NCBI GenBank assembly: GCA_973895155.1
Contig: OZ316899.1
Coordinates: 5,084,001-5,148,000 of the forward strand
Reading direction: 5' to 3'
DNA from: Marsupella aquatica
Lineage: Eukaryota; Marchantiophyta
Length of the DNA stretch: 64,000 nt
The position numbers and the translations under genes are program-made. Below the pieces are notes generated by a model, which saw only the letters and a program-made list of their open reading frames with translations, made no database searches and had not been told where the DNA came from. The stretch's first letter is position 1, and every line of letters starts with the position of its first letter. This document shows positions 45,927-56,493 of this stretch, piece after piece.

Positions 45927-46910
45927 CTACTTGTCCATCCTTTGGAGATAACTTTGGACAGTTTGTAGAACATTTCGAGGAATCTTCAAACCTCTGCCCG
46001 CCATGTTTTCTTCTTTCATGCCAGATTTAAAACCATACATTGCAGAATTTGCATACTGCCAATGTTGAGCGTTCTCACCAAACCCTGGATCTCGTTCCCA
46101 TGTCTTAGTGGACATGAAGCAGTTTAGATACCGTGCACTCTCAATCACATCAAGTTTAGAGTGTTTAGGCCTCCACCATTTGACTGGAAACATTGGAGCA
46201 TATTGTTGAGGCAGAGGAGGGTTTGTTGGAGATGTAGTTGGGACTTCATGCTTAGGGTCAACCGAACCCAAAGCTCTCACCAACCAGAAATGACCTCCAC
46301 CATTTTTATTCTCCCAATCATCCTCGGGTCGAAGAAATACAAAGTTCCCTTCACAAATATCCTGTAGGGGAATCCACCGTCCTTGTTCTCTCTCAGCTCG
46401 AGATCCAACAAATGGTGCCGCTTGATCTTCCATCTCTTCCAAGACCTCATTTTGAAGAGCCGTCATCTCCGCATTCTCCTCATCTTCACTTGGAGGACCA
46501 CTTTGTTCCGGTTGGTTGACCTTGTAACCAGTGCCATGGTTAGTCTTAGGCCAAAATCCGTTTTTCAAGGGAAATTGAGTACTTCCCTCCCCTTCTAGTG
46601 CAAGCCCATTTGTCAACAACTCCACAATTCTCTCCCAATATTTCACAAGAGGAAATCTTTCCTTATATGCTATAGATGTCTCATCAGTGCAACTCCTTCT
46701 CAAAAAATCAAGGTACTTGGTAAGAAATGGGATAATCTCTTCAGATTTTTTGTGTATCTCTCCCATGGATTTAGCTAAGGGCTCTCCACTAGGTAAAAGA
46801 AGAGAATTTGTTGTCAGATCTGTTGCCCAAATGCACCTTCCACCAACTGGAGTCCAAGCTTGCTTTACATGGGACTTATACTGAAATATTGGTACATTAT
46901 CTCTCATAGA
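45927..46910 (-). pseudogene. Element B transposase, C-terminal part
   Basis: From the T9 run at 46911-46919 (minus strand) the frame reads MRDNVPIFQYKSHVKQAW and continues open to 45927. It contains EREQGRWIPLQDICEGNFVF and FPVKWWRPKHSKLDV. A basic C-terminal end follows. In related proteins the DUF7869-type core is followed by a region of this kind with a BAH-like feel (WIPLQDICEGNFVFLRP), but I cannot assign it firmly. It joins the preceding frame through a one-base shift at the homopolymer, which may be a mutation or an assembly error. Confidence 0.55.
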
Positions 46911-48309
46911 GAAAAAAAAATGATACGGGTTTTGAGTGACCTTGAATATCTTTAACTTTGAAAGTTTGAAGATATTCTTTGTAAGATGCAACTTCTTGTA
47001 TCAATTTGGGAACTGGATGAATGCTCTCACATTCCCAAACCTCTGCCATAAGAGCAAGGAGAGTTGCAACTTCCTTGTGCTGAACTTGATATGATACCTT
47101 CGAAAAGAGTGCATCAACATCTTTGTGCATATGACCAACCATAAGAAAAGACATTTGAACAGTTTCAAATACTCCTCTACTCACAAACTCACTACAAAAT
47201 GCCATGACAGTCTGGTTTTTGTTATCCTTTGTTGAGTTATCCATTTGCAATGTTAGGTGCCTTGGCAAGGGCTTGAAAGATGGACTGCCTTGTTCCCCAT
47301 GCATGTCACCTCCTTGATCCTCACCATGTTGGGTGGAGACCGTCTCCGTCTGACTCTCGGCTGCATCTTCAGAACCAATATACCTATTCATTGGAATACT
47401 CTTTGGTTCCAAATATCCCTTAAAAAATGCATCAAAGTCAAGAAGGGCTTGAAAGAAAGGTCTATGAGGTTCCAAATAAAGGCCATCCAACATGTCACCT
47501 GTCTTGTCTCCATTGTACTCTTCAAGGTCTTGAAGACACTTAGCCAAGGATGTCACCGTGAAATTGGCATCTCCTGGCCAAAGGCCAGTGACACTAAAGT
47601 GTGCATAGACTCCTGGATCCCTTCCGTGGGTCAACATCCCTGTGAGAGCAATAGGTAGAGGCATCCCATGACCCGAAAGTGATTTAGGAGTACTGACCAT
47701 TTTTGGAATCCACGTCTTTGCTTGATCCATCTTGTCATGAATGATGCAAAGATATTCCCCTGGATGTTGCTTAGCCATCACTCGATGAGCATTGTAAACA
47801 TATCTATGTGACATTTGCTCACAAAGATGTTGCGCTCGTTTTTCTTCAATTTCAGCACGTTCTTTTTTCCTTCTTTCTCGCATCAAACTATCTTTGTATT
47901 CACAACAAAGAGTACACTTGGCAAATACACCATCTTTATGGAAACTGAAGTTTGCGAATGATTTGCTCCAAATCTTGTACAGAGTATTCTCTGTAACTGG
48001 AGGAAGCCCCTCTTCCTTCATCTTTGTTCTCACATCTTCCAAAATCTCCAGCTTCTTGTAACATGTTGGAAGACGATATTCAGTGGAGTCTGTCCCATGA
48101 GCCCCAGCATAAGGTATATGAGGCATGGACTCTGCATTTCGAGTCAAAAAATCCTCCAACAGAGCTCGTGCATGCAAGGTATTTGACCTTGTTTTCATGG
48201 AGCCCGAGTTTCCATGGAACCCAATTTTGCAGCCCTCCACATATCTCCTTTTGTAGTCATAATATTTTGTGTGGCTAAAGCCATGGATGATTGCAAATGC
48301 AAGACACAT
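46911..48309 (-). pseudogene. Element B transposase, DUF7869-type DDE-like core
   Basis: A 470-codon frame shows the core of DUF7869 proteins, a presumed DDE transposase fold. A Cys cluster comes first (FAKCTLCCEYKDSL). Catalytic-type acidic residues follow in CIIHDKMDQAKTWIPK, LTLQMDNSTKDNKNQTV (the usual LDNxxxxNKN) and VGHMHKDVDALFSKVS (the usual GHTHEDIDxxFS). The protein would cut and join element ends in the nucleus. The frame overlaps the upstream one by about 115 bp: KGMVV in that frame should pass to CLAFAIIHGF here, so a one-base shift lies near 48310. Apart from this and the T9 run the gene is open. Confidence 0.72.
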
Positions 48310-49670
48310 ACGACCATACCCTTGAGAACATGGTGCCCCTTATCACGAACATCATCTTCTCTATAGTGGAAGAGGTTGAAAATGTGTGATGTTTTTGACT
48401 CACTAGACATCCCGTGAAATTCTATCCGAATATCTTCTATGTCTTCTCTTGGCATAGTCAGACAACATTTCTGCTTGTAACAATTCTCTCTTTTAATTTC
48501 ATCAATCGAAGCTTCCGTTGTTTTTGAAACTGTCTTGGTTTCCAACAGCCTTCTCTTCTTTTCAATCGGATCTACATGAGTCCTCTTGTTGAAATTGTAT
48601 GGCCTTGTGCGCAGCATTCCCCTATCATTTACATTTGGATAGAGATCATCCCTATCCACCGACTCCATCCTCTCTGAACCTTCAACCAAAATGTCCGACA
48701 AAAATTTCCCATTTGCAAGTAGTTTTGTTGAATCAATTTGCCACCGAACCAAAGTAATTACTCCCCTGTGGAAGTTGGGAAAGTATTGTGATTCCACCAC
48801 ATCTTTCACAGCAATCCCTACATGGTCCTCACCAAGCATTTCATCGTCAACCGCTGCCATTTCTTGAGGCAAAGTGATGGTCCCCGTGGCAACCCTATTG
48901 GTTCGATCTGAACCGATGTATAGTTTGACCAACTCTGACATCCAATTTGACCGTTGGAAATAGTCACAATTAGTTTTAGAAATTTCAGCTGAGGGAGACT
49001 CCACAACAAAACTCCGCTCTATGTTGATATCATCACCCACATCCTTCTTTGAGAAACTCTTTCTACTTCGGACATCTGCCACGTCCCAGAGAACCCATGA
49101 GTCTTTTGTCTCGTCAATTGTTTCAACCCCACTGTGTTTGTAAGGTAAAACCGTACTCCCATGAATGACATCAGTGACCCTCACACTGATCCGTGATTCA
49201 CCAAGTAAAATGTTGTGACATCTTTCCATTGGATTTGTATTGAAAACAACTCCAAGGGCTACACAACACCCAAAGATAAACATTTCAACCTCATCCCCTT
49301 GCCTCGGAGTGGTCGATGAGTCCTCCTCTACAATTGGATTTTTCTCCAAATTACTCTCGGGTCTATTTGAACAACTACCTACACTAATGCGTTTTTGAGA
49401 ATTTGTTGTCATTGATAGATATGCGCAAGACAAATCCCAAATAACGCAAGAATCAATGGCATCAAAAAGGTTTTCTGCCCGAGGCATCGGAAATGGTAGT
49501 TTTGTGGTTCGGTCAAAAACTTTCTCAATGAGAACTCCCATTCGATTCTCTCTCAACAATATCTTTTGAACACTATCTTGCGGGTTGACTTTTTGAAATG
49601 TCCCGCTCGCAACATCGTAACCATCATTTGTCAATATCACATTGTCTCCTCTCAAAAATAATCCGGTCAT
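48310..49670 (-). pseudogene. Element B transposase, N-terminal DUF8039-like repeats
   Basis: Three units of about 100 residues are visible. Unit 1 has GDNVILTNDGYDVASGT, MGVLIEKVFDRTTKLPFP and SCVIWDLS. Unit 2 has FIFGCCVALGVVFNTNP, ISVRVTDVIHGSTVLP and SWVLWDVA. Unit 3 has LYIGSDRTNRVATGTI, VGIAVKDVVESQYFPN and LVRWQID. Each ends in a Trp after a hydrophobic strand, as in DUF8039 domains of plant transposon proteins, which may bind DNA. A basic segment (KKRRLLETK) and a Cys pair (CYKQKCC) follow. The ATG at 49670 is the first in a long open frame, just left of the palindrome array, so the start is plausible. Confidence 0.65.
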
Positions 49671-49860
49671 TCCTACAACGTATTCACCTGCACAATTTTA
49701 AATGTAAAGTATTAGTTAAGAATGGTCCCAACTAGGAAGCACATAGGTGTCAACCCTCTCCAAGGACAGTGCGCATATCGGGATTATCCCCATCAAGCAA
49801 AATAATAGGTCCCCAAAAAATTCCTATCTAGCCCTAAGATCCCTGATCCCAATTTAGACA
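49671..49860. other. Upstream region of the element B transposase
   Basis: About 190 bp between the ATG at 49670 and the first palindrome half-site. No clear TATA box or other motif identified. Confidence 0.35.
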
Positions 49861-49864
49861 TAGG

Positions 49865-50465
49865 ATAGGGATGATCCCTGTCCAAACAATGGATAGGGTC
49901 TGTCAGTGTCCAAACGGCGAACAAGGATCATCCCTGCCTAAACGGCGGATAGTGTCTGTCACTGTCCAAAAGGCGGACACGCCTGATCCCTGTCCACATG
50001 GTGGATTGGGTCTATTCCCTGTCCAAACAACGGACAGGGATGATTCAAGGAAACTTTTCATATTGGGGTCCAATCAAGAAAATACCTCAAACGGCGGACA
50101 GGGAGCATCTGAAGAATGACCGCGGACACGGATCCCTATTGAAAGGGTAGATAGGGATCATCCCTATCAAAACGGCAGACAGGGACCACCCCTATCCAAA
50201 CGGTGGACAGAGATCATCCCTATCCAAATGGTGGACAGGGATCATCCCCATCCAAATGGCGAATACGGATCATTATCCAACCAGAGGATCCAAACTGTAG
50301 AGGATCCAATAAAGTGTTGTAGTTCATATGGTCCTCTACAGTCCTCTACGGTGGACAGGGATCATCCCTATCCAAATATTGGACAGGGATCATCCCTATC
50401 CAAACAGCAGATAGAGATGATCCCTATCCAGATAGCAAACAGGGATGACCCCTGTACGGACAATT
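49865..50465. repeat. Palindrome array in the divergent intergenic region (element B)
   Basis: At least ten copies or partial copies of the element B palindrome, here mostly TGGACAGGGATCATCCC followed by TATCCAAA, with AACGG or AATGG spacers. The best copies lie at 50200-50250 and 50345-50410. Arms vary at the GG/AG step. The array lies between the divergent transposase and methyltransferase-like genes. Confidence 0.85.
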
Positions 50466-51410
50466 GACTCTACACAGTAATTTAATGTTTGAGCAAAGAA
50501 TGGTTGGATTGAGATGATCCCAATCGTGAGTTGGGCTGGGATTTTTTCACTTCAACCTTAACTTAGATATAGTAATTCCTAAATTTGCGGATATCAATGG
50601 AATATGCTACAATTCTATAATTAGGTTTAAAGTTACCTGTAATGGAAATGATTCTTGAACCCAAAACTCAATTTAGTTTATGTTGCAAACCAAGGATTAA
50701 AATACTGTGTTGAAGGGGTAGTTATCAGTAACCTGGTAAACTAAATGCTTCAGGGGTGTTGAAGAAATTAAAACTAGATGTTCTATCTGGAAAACAAGAG
50801 TGTCTCAATGGGGCTCCATAATCAACGGACCTGGTTGAGGAACTGAACAAAAATCTAGAAATGAAAATACCAAATGAGGACCAGCCGGACAAGTATCTTA
50901 TACCAGTTGAAGATCGCCCTTATGGATAAGGTGATGCGTGATCAGCCTTAAGCAATGGCGAGTGGATTAGGTCGGGCGAGTGGATTAGGTCGGGCGGCGC
51001 ACTTTAGGGCAGCCGTGCATTTAGGGTTTTCCACTCGCCTCGGCCTCCCACGTGTTCAGTGTGCCTTGCCTTGCCTCGGGGGGGGGGTAAAGGAGGCAGG
51101 AGGTCCCACTTGGGCCTCATTCTTCATTCCCTCCTCGCTCCTCGCTTGCTCTCCTCCTCGCTTGCTCTCCTCCTCGCTCGCTCTCCTCCCTCCTCCCTCC
51201 TCCGTCCGCTCCTCCTCTTCTCTACTCCTGCTCTTGCGCTCCTTCGCTCGCTCCTCCGCCTCATTCGCTTCCAATCTCCTTCGCTCTGACGCCTCCGCAC
51301 TCCTCCGCTCTGCCTCCGCACTAAAGGTTATCCCCATAGCCGCCACGTTAATTGCCCTAGATCTAACACTCTGCAATCCTCCACGTGTCCATAAGGCCAC
51401 GTGTCACACG
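50466..51410. other. Upstream region of the rightward gene, with CT-rich tract
   Basis: 50466-50950 is AT-rich and non-coding. 51120-51320 is a strongly CT-rich tract of CCTCCTCGCT-type words; such pyrimidine tracts are common in plant promoters and 5' leaders. The long frame across it is a by-product of low complexity. Confidence 0.5.
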
Positions 51411-51540
51411 ATGAAGCCATCCAGACCTATTCCAGTGTGTCTCGTTAGTGAGCCAATAGAGGAGACAGACCTCTCATCCATTGAGGACGTGGTAGAGACG
51501 GCCCTCGACGATTCCAGAGCCTTTCAATCGCTCAATCCAA
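51411..51540 (+). CDS. Likely first exon of the element B methyltransferase-like gene
   Basis: From ATG 51411 the frame reads MKPSRPIPVCLVSEP and continues, acidic, to a good splice donor (CAA then GTGAGT at 51541). It directly follows the CT-rich leader and precedes an intron filled with palindromes. No domain is recognised. The start is the first ATG in frame after the pyrimidine tract. Confidence 0.45.
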
Positions 51541-51569
51541 GTGAGTATCCCAGTAACAAGTTGAATATT

Positions 51570-52180
51570 TGTGTGGTGGACAGAGATGATCCCTGTCCAA
51601 GTAGAGTCCAAATAGAAGATAGTGATCTTTATTAGGAATTGGACAGAGATGATCTCTATCCAAATGGATGGAGATCATCCCTGTCCAATTGCATAGATAT
51701 CATTTATTTCCAAACTGACGATAGAGGATGTCCTATCAGACGATGCTGAGGACCTTTATTAGGAATTGGATAGAGATAATCCCTGTCCAAGTAGAGGATA
51801 GAGATGATCCTTGTCCAATTCATAATAACGATTGTCAGTATCCTCTCATTGAACAGAGATGATCTTTATTACAAATTGGACAGAGATGATCCCTGTCCAA
51901 TTCGTAATAACGATCGTCAGCATCCTCTCATCGAACAGAGATGATCTTTATTACAAATTGGACAGAGATGATCCCTGTCCAATTCGTAATAATGATCGTC
52001 AGTATCCTCTCATCGAACAGAGATGATCTTTATTACAAATTGGACAGAGATGATCCCTGTCCAATTCGTAATAATGATTGTCAGTATCCTCTCATCGAAC
52101 AGAGATGATCTTTATTACAAATTGGACAGAGATGATTCCTGTCCAAGTAGAGGATAGAGATGATCCCTGTCCAATTTTTG
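51570..52180. repeat. Intron array of element B palindromes with an 82-83-bp tandem repeat
   Basis: Ten or more palindrome copies (TTGGACAGAGATGATCCCTG then TCCAA). From about 51800 they form a tandem repeat of 82-83 bp, with starts near 51875, 51958, 52040 and 52122. Each unit has one full palindrome, a spacer with CGTAATAA and TCAGTATCCTCTCATC, and one half-site. The array probably lies in intron 1 of the rightward gene. A perfect-repeat-plus-unique-spacer CRISPR layout is not present. Confidence 0.88.
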
Positions 52181-52183
52181 TCA

Positions 52184-52809
52184 ATTACGAAAGTAAGATT
52201 TACAAACTAATATGCCTGGATGGGACTATTGCAGGGAGCTATCTAAATGCATTGAAACCATAGATTTTAGACGCAGATTGCTCCGAGGGAGTCTTGTTGG
52301 AGCAGAGCAGAGAAGATTTTCATTGGGGCCTTGAGTTCTCCAGAGTTGATTTTGATTTCCTTAGCACGTCAACGAGACGGGATCCCATTTTGTGCATAAA
52401 GGTCAGAACTACAGATCAGGAGACTCTTGTACTCGGACCTGTAGTCTTCATTGGAATTGAAGGAAGAGGGTTTGTTTCCGTCATTCTTGAGCTCCATGAA
52501 AGGATACAATGGGTTAAACTACATCTACCATCAAAATCATATTCTTCAGAATTCAATGTTGAGTGGTCTGCAGCTGGAGAACTTGGCGTGTTGGCAATGG
52601 GATTTTTCCCTAAGTCGTATTCAACTCAAAAGGTGACTGCTGGAGTGAAGGGGATTCTTCCACTTGACATCATGTATGGGTTTCAATATGTGAAGCTGAA
52701 TATGCATAAACACCAAGGGAATTGTACATTTCCGGTGACATGGATTTTAAATAATTTGCTTGACAAGGCAGGATTCCTATCTTCAAAATCAGGTGTTTTC
52801 CTAACTTGA
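52184..52809 (+). pseudogene. N-terminal region of the element B methyltransferase-like gene
   Basis: One frame from about 52184 to 52809, broken only by TAG 52261-52263 where CAG would fit. It reads NYESKIYKLICLDG, then LEQSREDFHWGLEFS, then ILCIKVRTTDQETLVL and beta-rich sequence (YSSEFNVEWSAAGELGVLAMG). This looks like a compact folded domain of about 170 residues. I do not recognise it, and no equivalent is visible in element A. The frame changes after 52809. Confidence 0.4.
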
Positions 52810-52840
52810 CAAGAAAATTGCATTTGCGGAGGAGTTTGCA

Positions 52841-53856
52841 ATGGATAATGCAAAAAAGTGGGTAGAATCATTACCCAAGCCTACAAGTGTTGCACCAGTA
52901 GTGGTGAACAAGCCTACAAATGTTGCACCAGTAGTGGTGAACAAGCCTCCAGTAGTTGTTAACAAAGAAGTTCCGAAGCCTAGAAAAATATCTCAGGAGA
53001 CAACAACCGGGACTGCAGGAACAACGGCCAGGATAGCCTCCAAACAAGTGGTAGGGAAGCGAAGATAAAGAGAGAGGAAGGAGCGCAAGAAAACTTAGAC
53101 ACTGCCAAAGGAACCCGAGAAGAAGCCAGTAAAGAAGAAACAGAAAACTGACAAGACTATTGCGCGATCAACTCCGACGGACGTACAGATGCTCCCAGAG
53201 GATGAGGGAGACAAACTTGATGCCCCGGAGGAGAAGAAGGTCTTAGAAGGGAATGATGTTCTCCAAAGAATAGAGCAGTACTATACTTTTGGGATAAATG
53301 AAATATTTTCTATTCCAGTGGAGAAAATTTATCCTGCTCCGGCAAGGTTATGTTACAGGATGCTCAACAGTGCCCATGTGAAGCACATAGCCGAATCCAT
53401 GGTGAAAAACCCTGGACATGAACCTCATGTTGCGGACCTTCTTCCTTACAATCCGAAGCTTAGAAAGTTGTTTCATTTTGACAGCACGGAGAACGACCGC
53501 AAAGACCTTCTTGCAGGAGTGAAGAAAGGCGAGATTGTTTTCCTTGCCGTCAGTGGGCAACATTCTGCTAGGGCGGCCAAATGGGTTCTTGAGTGGGCCG
53601 AAACTGATGCCAAGCTCACAGTTTTGGCAAAAAAGTTAAAATATAGGAAGGCTAGATTATTGTCAGACCTTACGCCATCGGCTATAATGGTTGAGCACTC
53701 AATGAGATCAAATGCCATCAATTCTTCGATGGTGTTTCAATCGTGCTTCAAAGATACAATTGTTCATGCAAGAAAACAATTCCTTGAAACTGGAGACCAA
53801 GAAAGCCAAAGCACGGGGACAACAAATCAAACGCCCAAGACAATCAGAAATTTCAG
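52841..53856 (+). pseudogene. ParB-like domain of the element B methyltransferase-like gene
   Basis: A linker with a duplicated unit (VAPVVVNKPT) and a basic nuclear-signal-like stretch (EKKPVKKKQK) leads to a ParB/Srx-like domain. FSIPVEKIYPAPARLCYRML opens it, IAESMVKNPGHEP follows, and FLAVSGQHSARAAKWVLEW holds the signature box, here GQHSARAAK for the usual GxHRxxAA. The frame is open from 53099 to 53856; TAA 53066 and TAG 53096 interrupt the linker. In bacteria the fold binds CTP and DNA or cuts DNA; the role here is unknown. It ends at a splice donor (CAG then GTGAGT). Confidence 0.6.
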
Positions 53857-54123
53857 GTGAGTTCTTGTTTGGACAGAGATGGTCTCTGTCCAAGAGTGTG
53901 ACCTTTGGTTACGTTGATTTTTGTTCAATATATTTTGGGTTATGACTTGGATGGAGATGGTCTCTGTCCAAGAGTGAGACCTTCCATTCTGTAGATTTTA
54001 CTTCATTCTACTTTTGGTTATGGCTTGGACGGAGATGGTCTCTGTCCAAGCAAGGGATTGTGTGTTGTCAAATCTCATTGATTGTAGATAACTTACAACA
54101 TTCTCCCTAATTTTTGACTGTAG
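53857..54123 (+). other. Intron carrying three element B palindromes
   Basis: GTGAGT to TGTAG, 267 bp. Copies at 53869-53893 (11-bp arms TTGGACAGAGA and TCTCTGTCCAA, perfect), 53947-53971 and 54025-54049 lie about 78 bp apart in near-repeated context. The reading phase on the two sides does not agree, so an indel or a shifted border is present nearby. Confidence 0.7.
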
Positions 54124-55740
54124 GATTATCTGGCATTGGCAAGGATGACCATGGGGAGAAAAGACTTGAAAAATGTATACTGGTTACTTTTTGCCGGCAA
54201 TGATCTTTTCGAGTTATGGCGGTTAGTGTGCCAGATGTGGATGGATGGAAAACTTCCTGATGGGGCAGGTACACAGGGAAACAAAAGGTCCAAAAAGGCA
54301 ATAACCGTCGCCATGTTTCGTTGTTTTGATGGTGAAATCTCAAATAGAGATGTGACCAGAATTTTGAACAAGGTGAAGTCGGGTCAGATTTTATTGAAGA
54401 AAGATCCGACTAATAAGTCAGATGTTCCAATGATGGAGGAGTTTGCAAAGGAGGTGAAGATATTGATCAAATTGAAGTCTCCTATTGGAGATTACTACTT
54501 CAAGAAGGATCCAAAACACTTCCCAGCAGATACTGATTGGGCTAAAGTGATTGAAGCCCTCCCATTATTAGGTCCCGATTCGGAGTTGAACAGGTGCCAA
54601 AGAGCAGCTGGCGATGTATGGTTGACAAATTTGTTGAAGTCGAATCATACAAAGGAGAGTGAGATATTGCCAATGACATTGGTGATGCGTCTAGATGATA
54701 TTTACTGTCAAAAGTTTGGCGGTGGGACAAGTTCTCGGACCCAGCCATGGGTCACATTTTTTAGTAACAACCTAATGAAGACTGTGGATCCGAAGTCGTT
54801 GGAAGAACAATCTCCAACATGCCCTCTTGCAATTGTTGAATTCAGCCGACTTCAGCAAAAAGAGTGGACTGAAGTAGAGATTTTGGTCCTCTTCCAATAT
54901 ATAGTAGAGCTACCATAGAATCCTACCATTGTTGTGATGATAACTGTCCATCCGGGTTATCTTGTACTGAATGTCCTAAGCGCTCTTTGTAAATTAGGAC
55001 ATTCAAAAACTCTGAGTATTCACATTGAGTATGGGAGTTATTACCGAGATGATCAACCTCACCCTCAAGACTCATGTTGGAAGGGAGGAATAGAAGAAGT
55101 TATCTTTGCCGGAATTTCTCGCGAGGAGAACGTCAGCTGGGATGAAGTGTTCAAGCCCAACCAAATGAACCCAAAATGGGTGTACGGTGAAAAGGATACT
55201 GATTTCGTGGTTGAGAAGGTCAAGGGAAAGGGAAAGGCCAAGGACGCGGACGAGGAGTCATTGCATGAAGATCTAAAAAATATGATGACCCCAGAAGAGG
55301 CGGCAATCCTTCTGCACATGGCACCTCGATTTGAGACTGTCGGCGCTCGGGGTGGGTGGGTGAATCCTCACGCCAAACCCACACGGATGATCCAAAAGAT
55401 CATCCAAACACTGTCCGAGCCGGGGGATTTGATTCTTGACTTTTTCTCTGGCAGTCAAGTGATGGAGGCATCCCTTTTTTCTCAACGTGAATGTTTTGTT
55501 TATTGTGACTCTCAACATGAGAGACATTTTTTGGAAGCATACGCTTTGTTCCTTTGTGAGAAGGTTCCCACCATCAAAGATCGTTATGATCGCTATGTCG
55601 GTGGAAGTTCTAGACATTGGGAACCCTCTTTTGCCGCTGTTGCTATTGAGGATGAATCAGATGGTGATCAAGAAGATGGAGCTGACCAATCAGTCAAAGA
55701 CGATGGGCCATCGGAGGCATACGTGAAGAATTTGGATGAC
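54124..55740 (+). pseudogene. DNA methyltransferase-like domain (element B)
   Basis: One frame is interrupted only by TAG 54916-54918 (CAG expected from context). The first 260 codons correspond to the central region of the element A gene (LKNVYWLLFAGNDLFELW). The C-terminal part has MIQKIIQTLSEPGDLILD, then FFSGSQ, which fits motifs X and I of N6/N4 DNA methyltransferases. ECFVYCDSQHERHFLEAY follows, where the acidic residue binding the SAM ribose is expected. The catalytic [DNS]PP[YF] would precede KEWTEVEILVLF, but the sequence there is LAIVEFSRLQ. SAM binding is plausible; normal amino-methylation is doubtful. A KGKGKAK linker splits the domain. Confidence 0.6.
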
Positions 55741-55743
55741 TGA

Positions 55744-56493
55744 GTTGGCGAGGGTGAAAATATTGACCTTGTGGAAGACGATATGATTGTTGGATCTGCA
55801 CCTTGCAGTTCACCAATTACAGATGTTGCCCCCATGGGCCCCAACGAGGGCCAATATGATGATAACTTGGATAGAGATGGTCTCCATCCACAAGTGCCTG
55901 AACAAGAGATGGAAGTTGATACTTTTGAAAAACTTTCTTCAAACAACCTTCTCAATCAAGGTGCGGAGAGGCATGGTGAGTCCAATGAACTTGACACATT
56001 GGGATTGAGACCACAGCCCATCCAAATAGCTGACATTCCCATGAATGAAGCAAGTGCATCCACGACTGCTGACAACCAGGCAGGTGCTTCAATTTGTCCC
56101 GATACACTCTTTTCCGCTTTTGATGACAAATTGGTGTTTGTTTGATCACAATCAAGAAGTCCCGTTATCCTTCCACTCTCAAAAAAGAAAGGGAAGAGAG
56201 TAGGATCAACTGGATATAAGTCACTTGAATATGATTGTCGATGTTACGTGTGGAAAAGTGGACCCGATGTAGGAACTGAAGTTGCATTGGATGCTGCTCA
56301 ATCAATTTTGACCAATGACTCGTACAAAAAGCACAAGAAAGATCCAACTTATAGAAGTGGAGAATTGGGATTGATAACTCCAGTTTGGTCTGCACCTTAT
56401 TGGGTAGAGGAGAGTACCTCCGATGTCAATTATGAGATCCAACAAGAACTCGGTGATGATATCTTGATTGATGAATATGGATCGCATTGTTAG
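55744..56493 (+). pseudogene. Acidic C-terminal tail of the element B methyltransferase-like gene
   Basis: The frame of the methyltransferase-like domain continues past TGA 55741-55743 and TGA 56143-56145, both of which would be Arg as CGA. The first part is acidic and Asn/Pro-rich, probably disordered. One element B palindrome (55867-55891) lies in it as coding sequence, giving NLDRDGLHP. After a basic patch (SKKKGKR) a short folded-looking segment follows (ELGLITPVWSAPYWVEE), ending at TAG 56491-56493. No family is recognised. Confidence 0.45.

Noticed and set aside
50955-51635. 226-codon plus-strand ORF
   Set aside because: Most of it translates the CT-rich tract into Ser/Leu-rich low complexity. 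Only its last part, from ATG 51411, is plausible as an exon.
51800-52180. CRISPR-like appearance of regularly spaced repeats
   Set aside because: The spacers are also repeated, the unit is a simple tandem duplication, and the context is a eukaryotic transposon.
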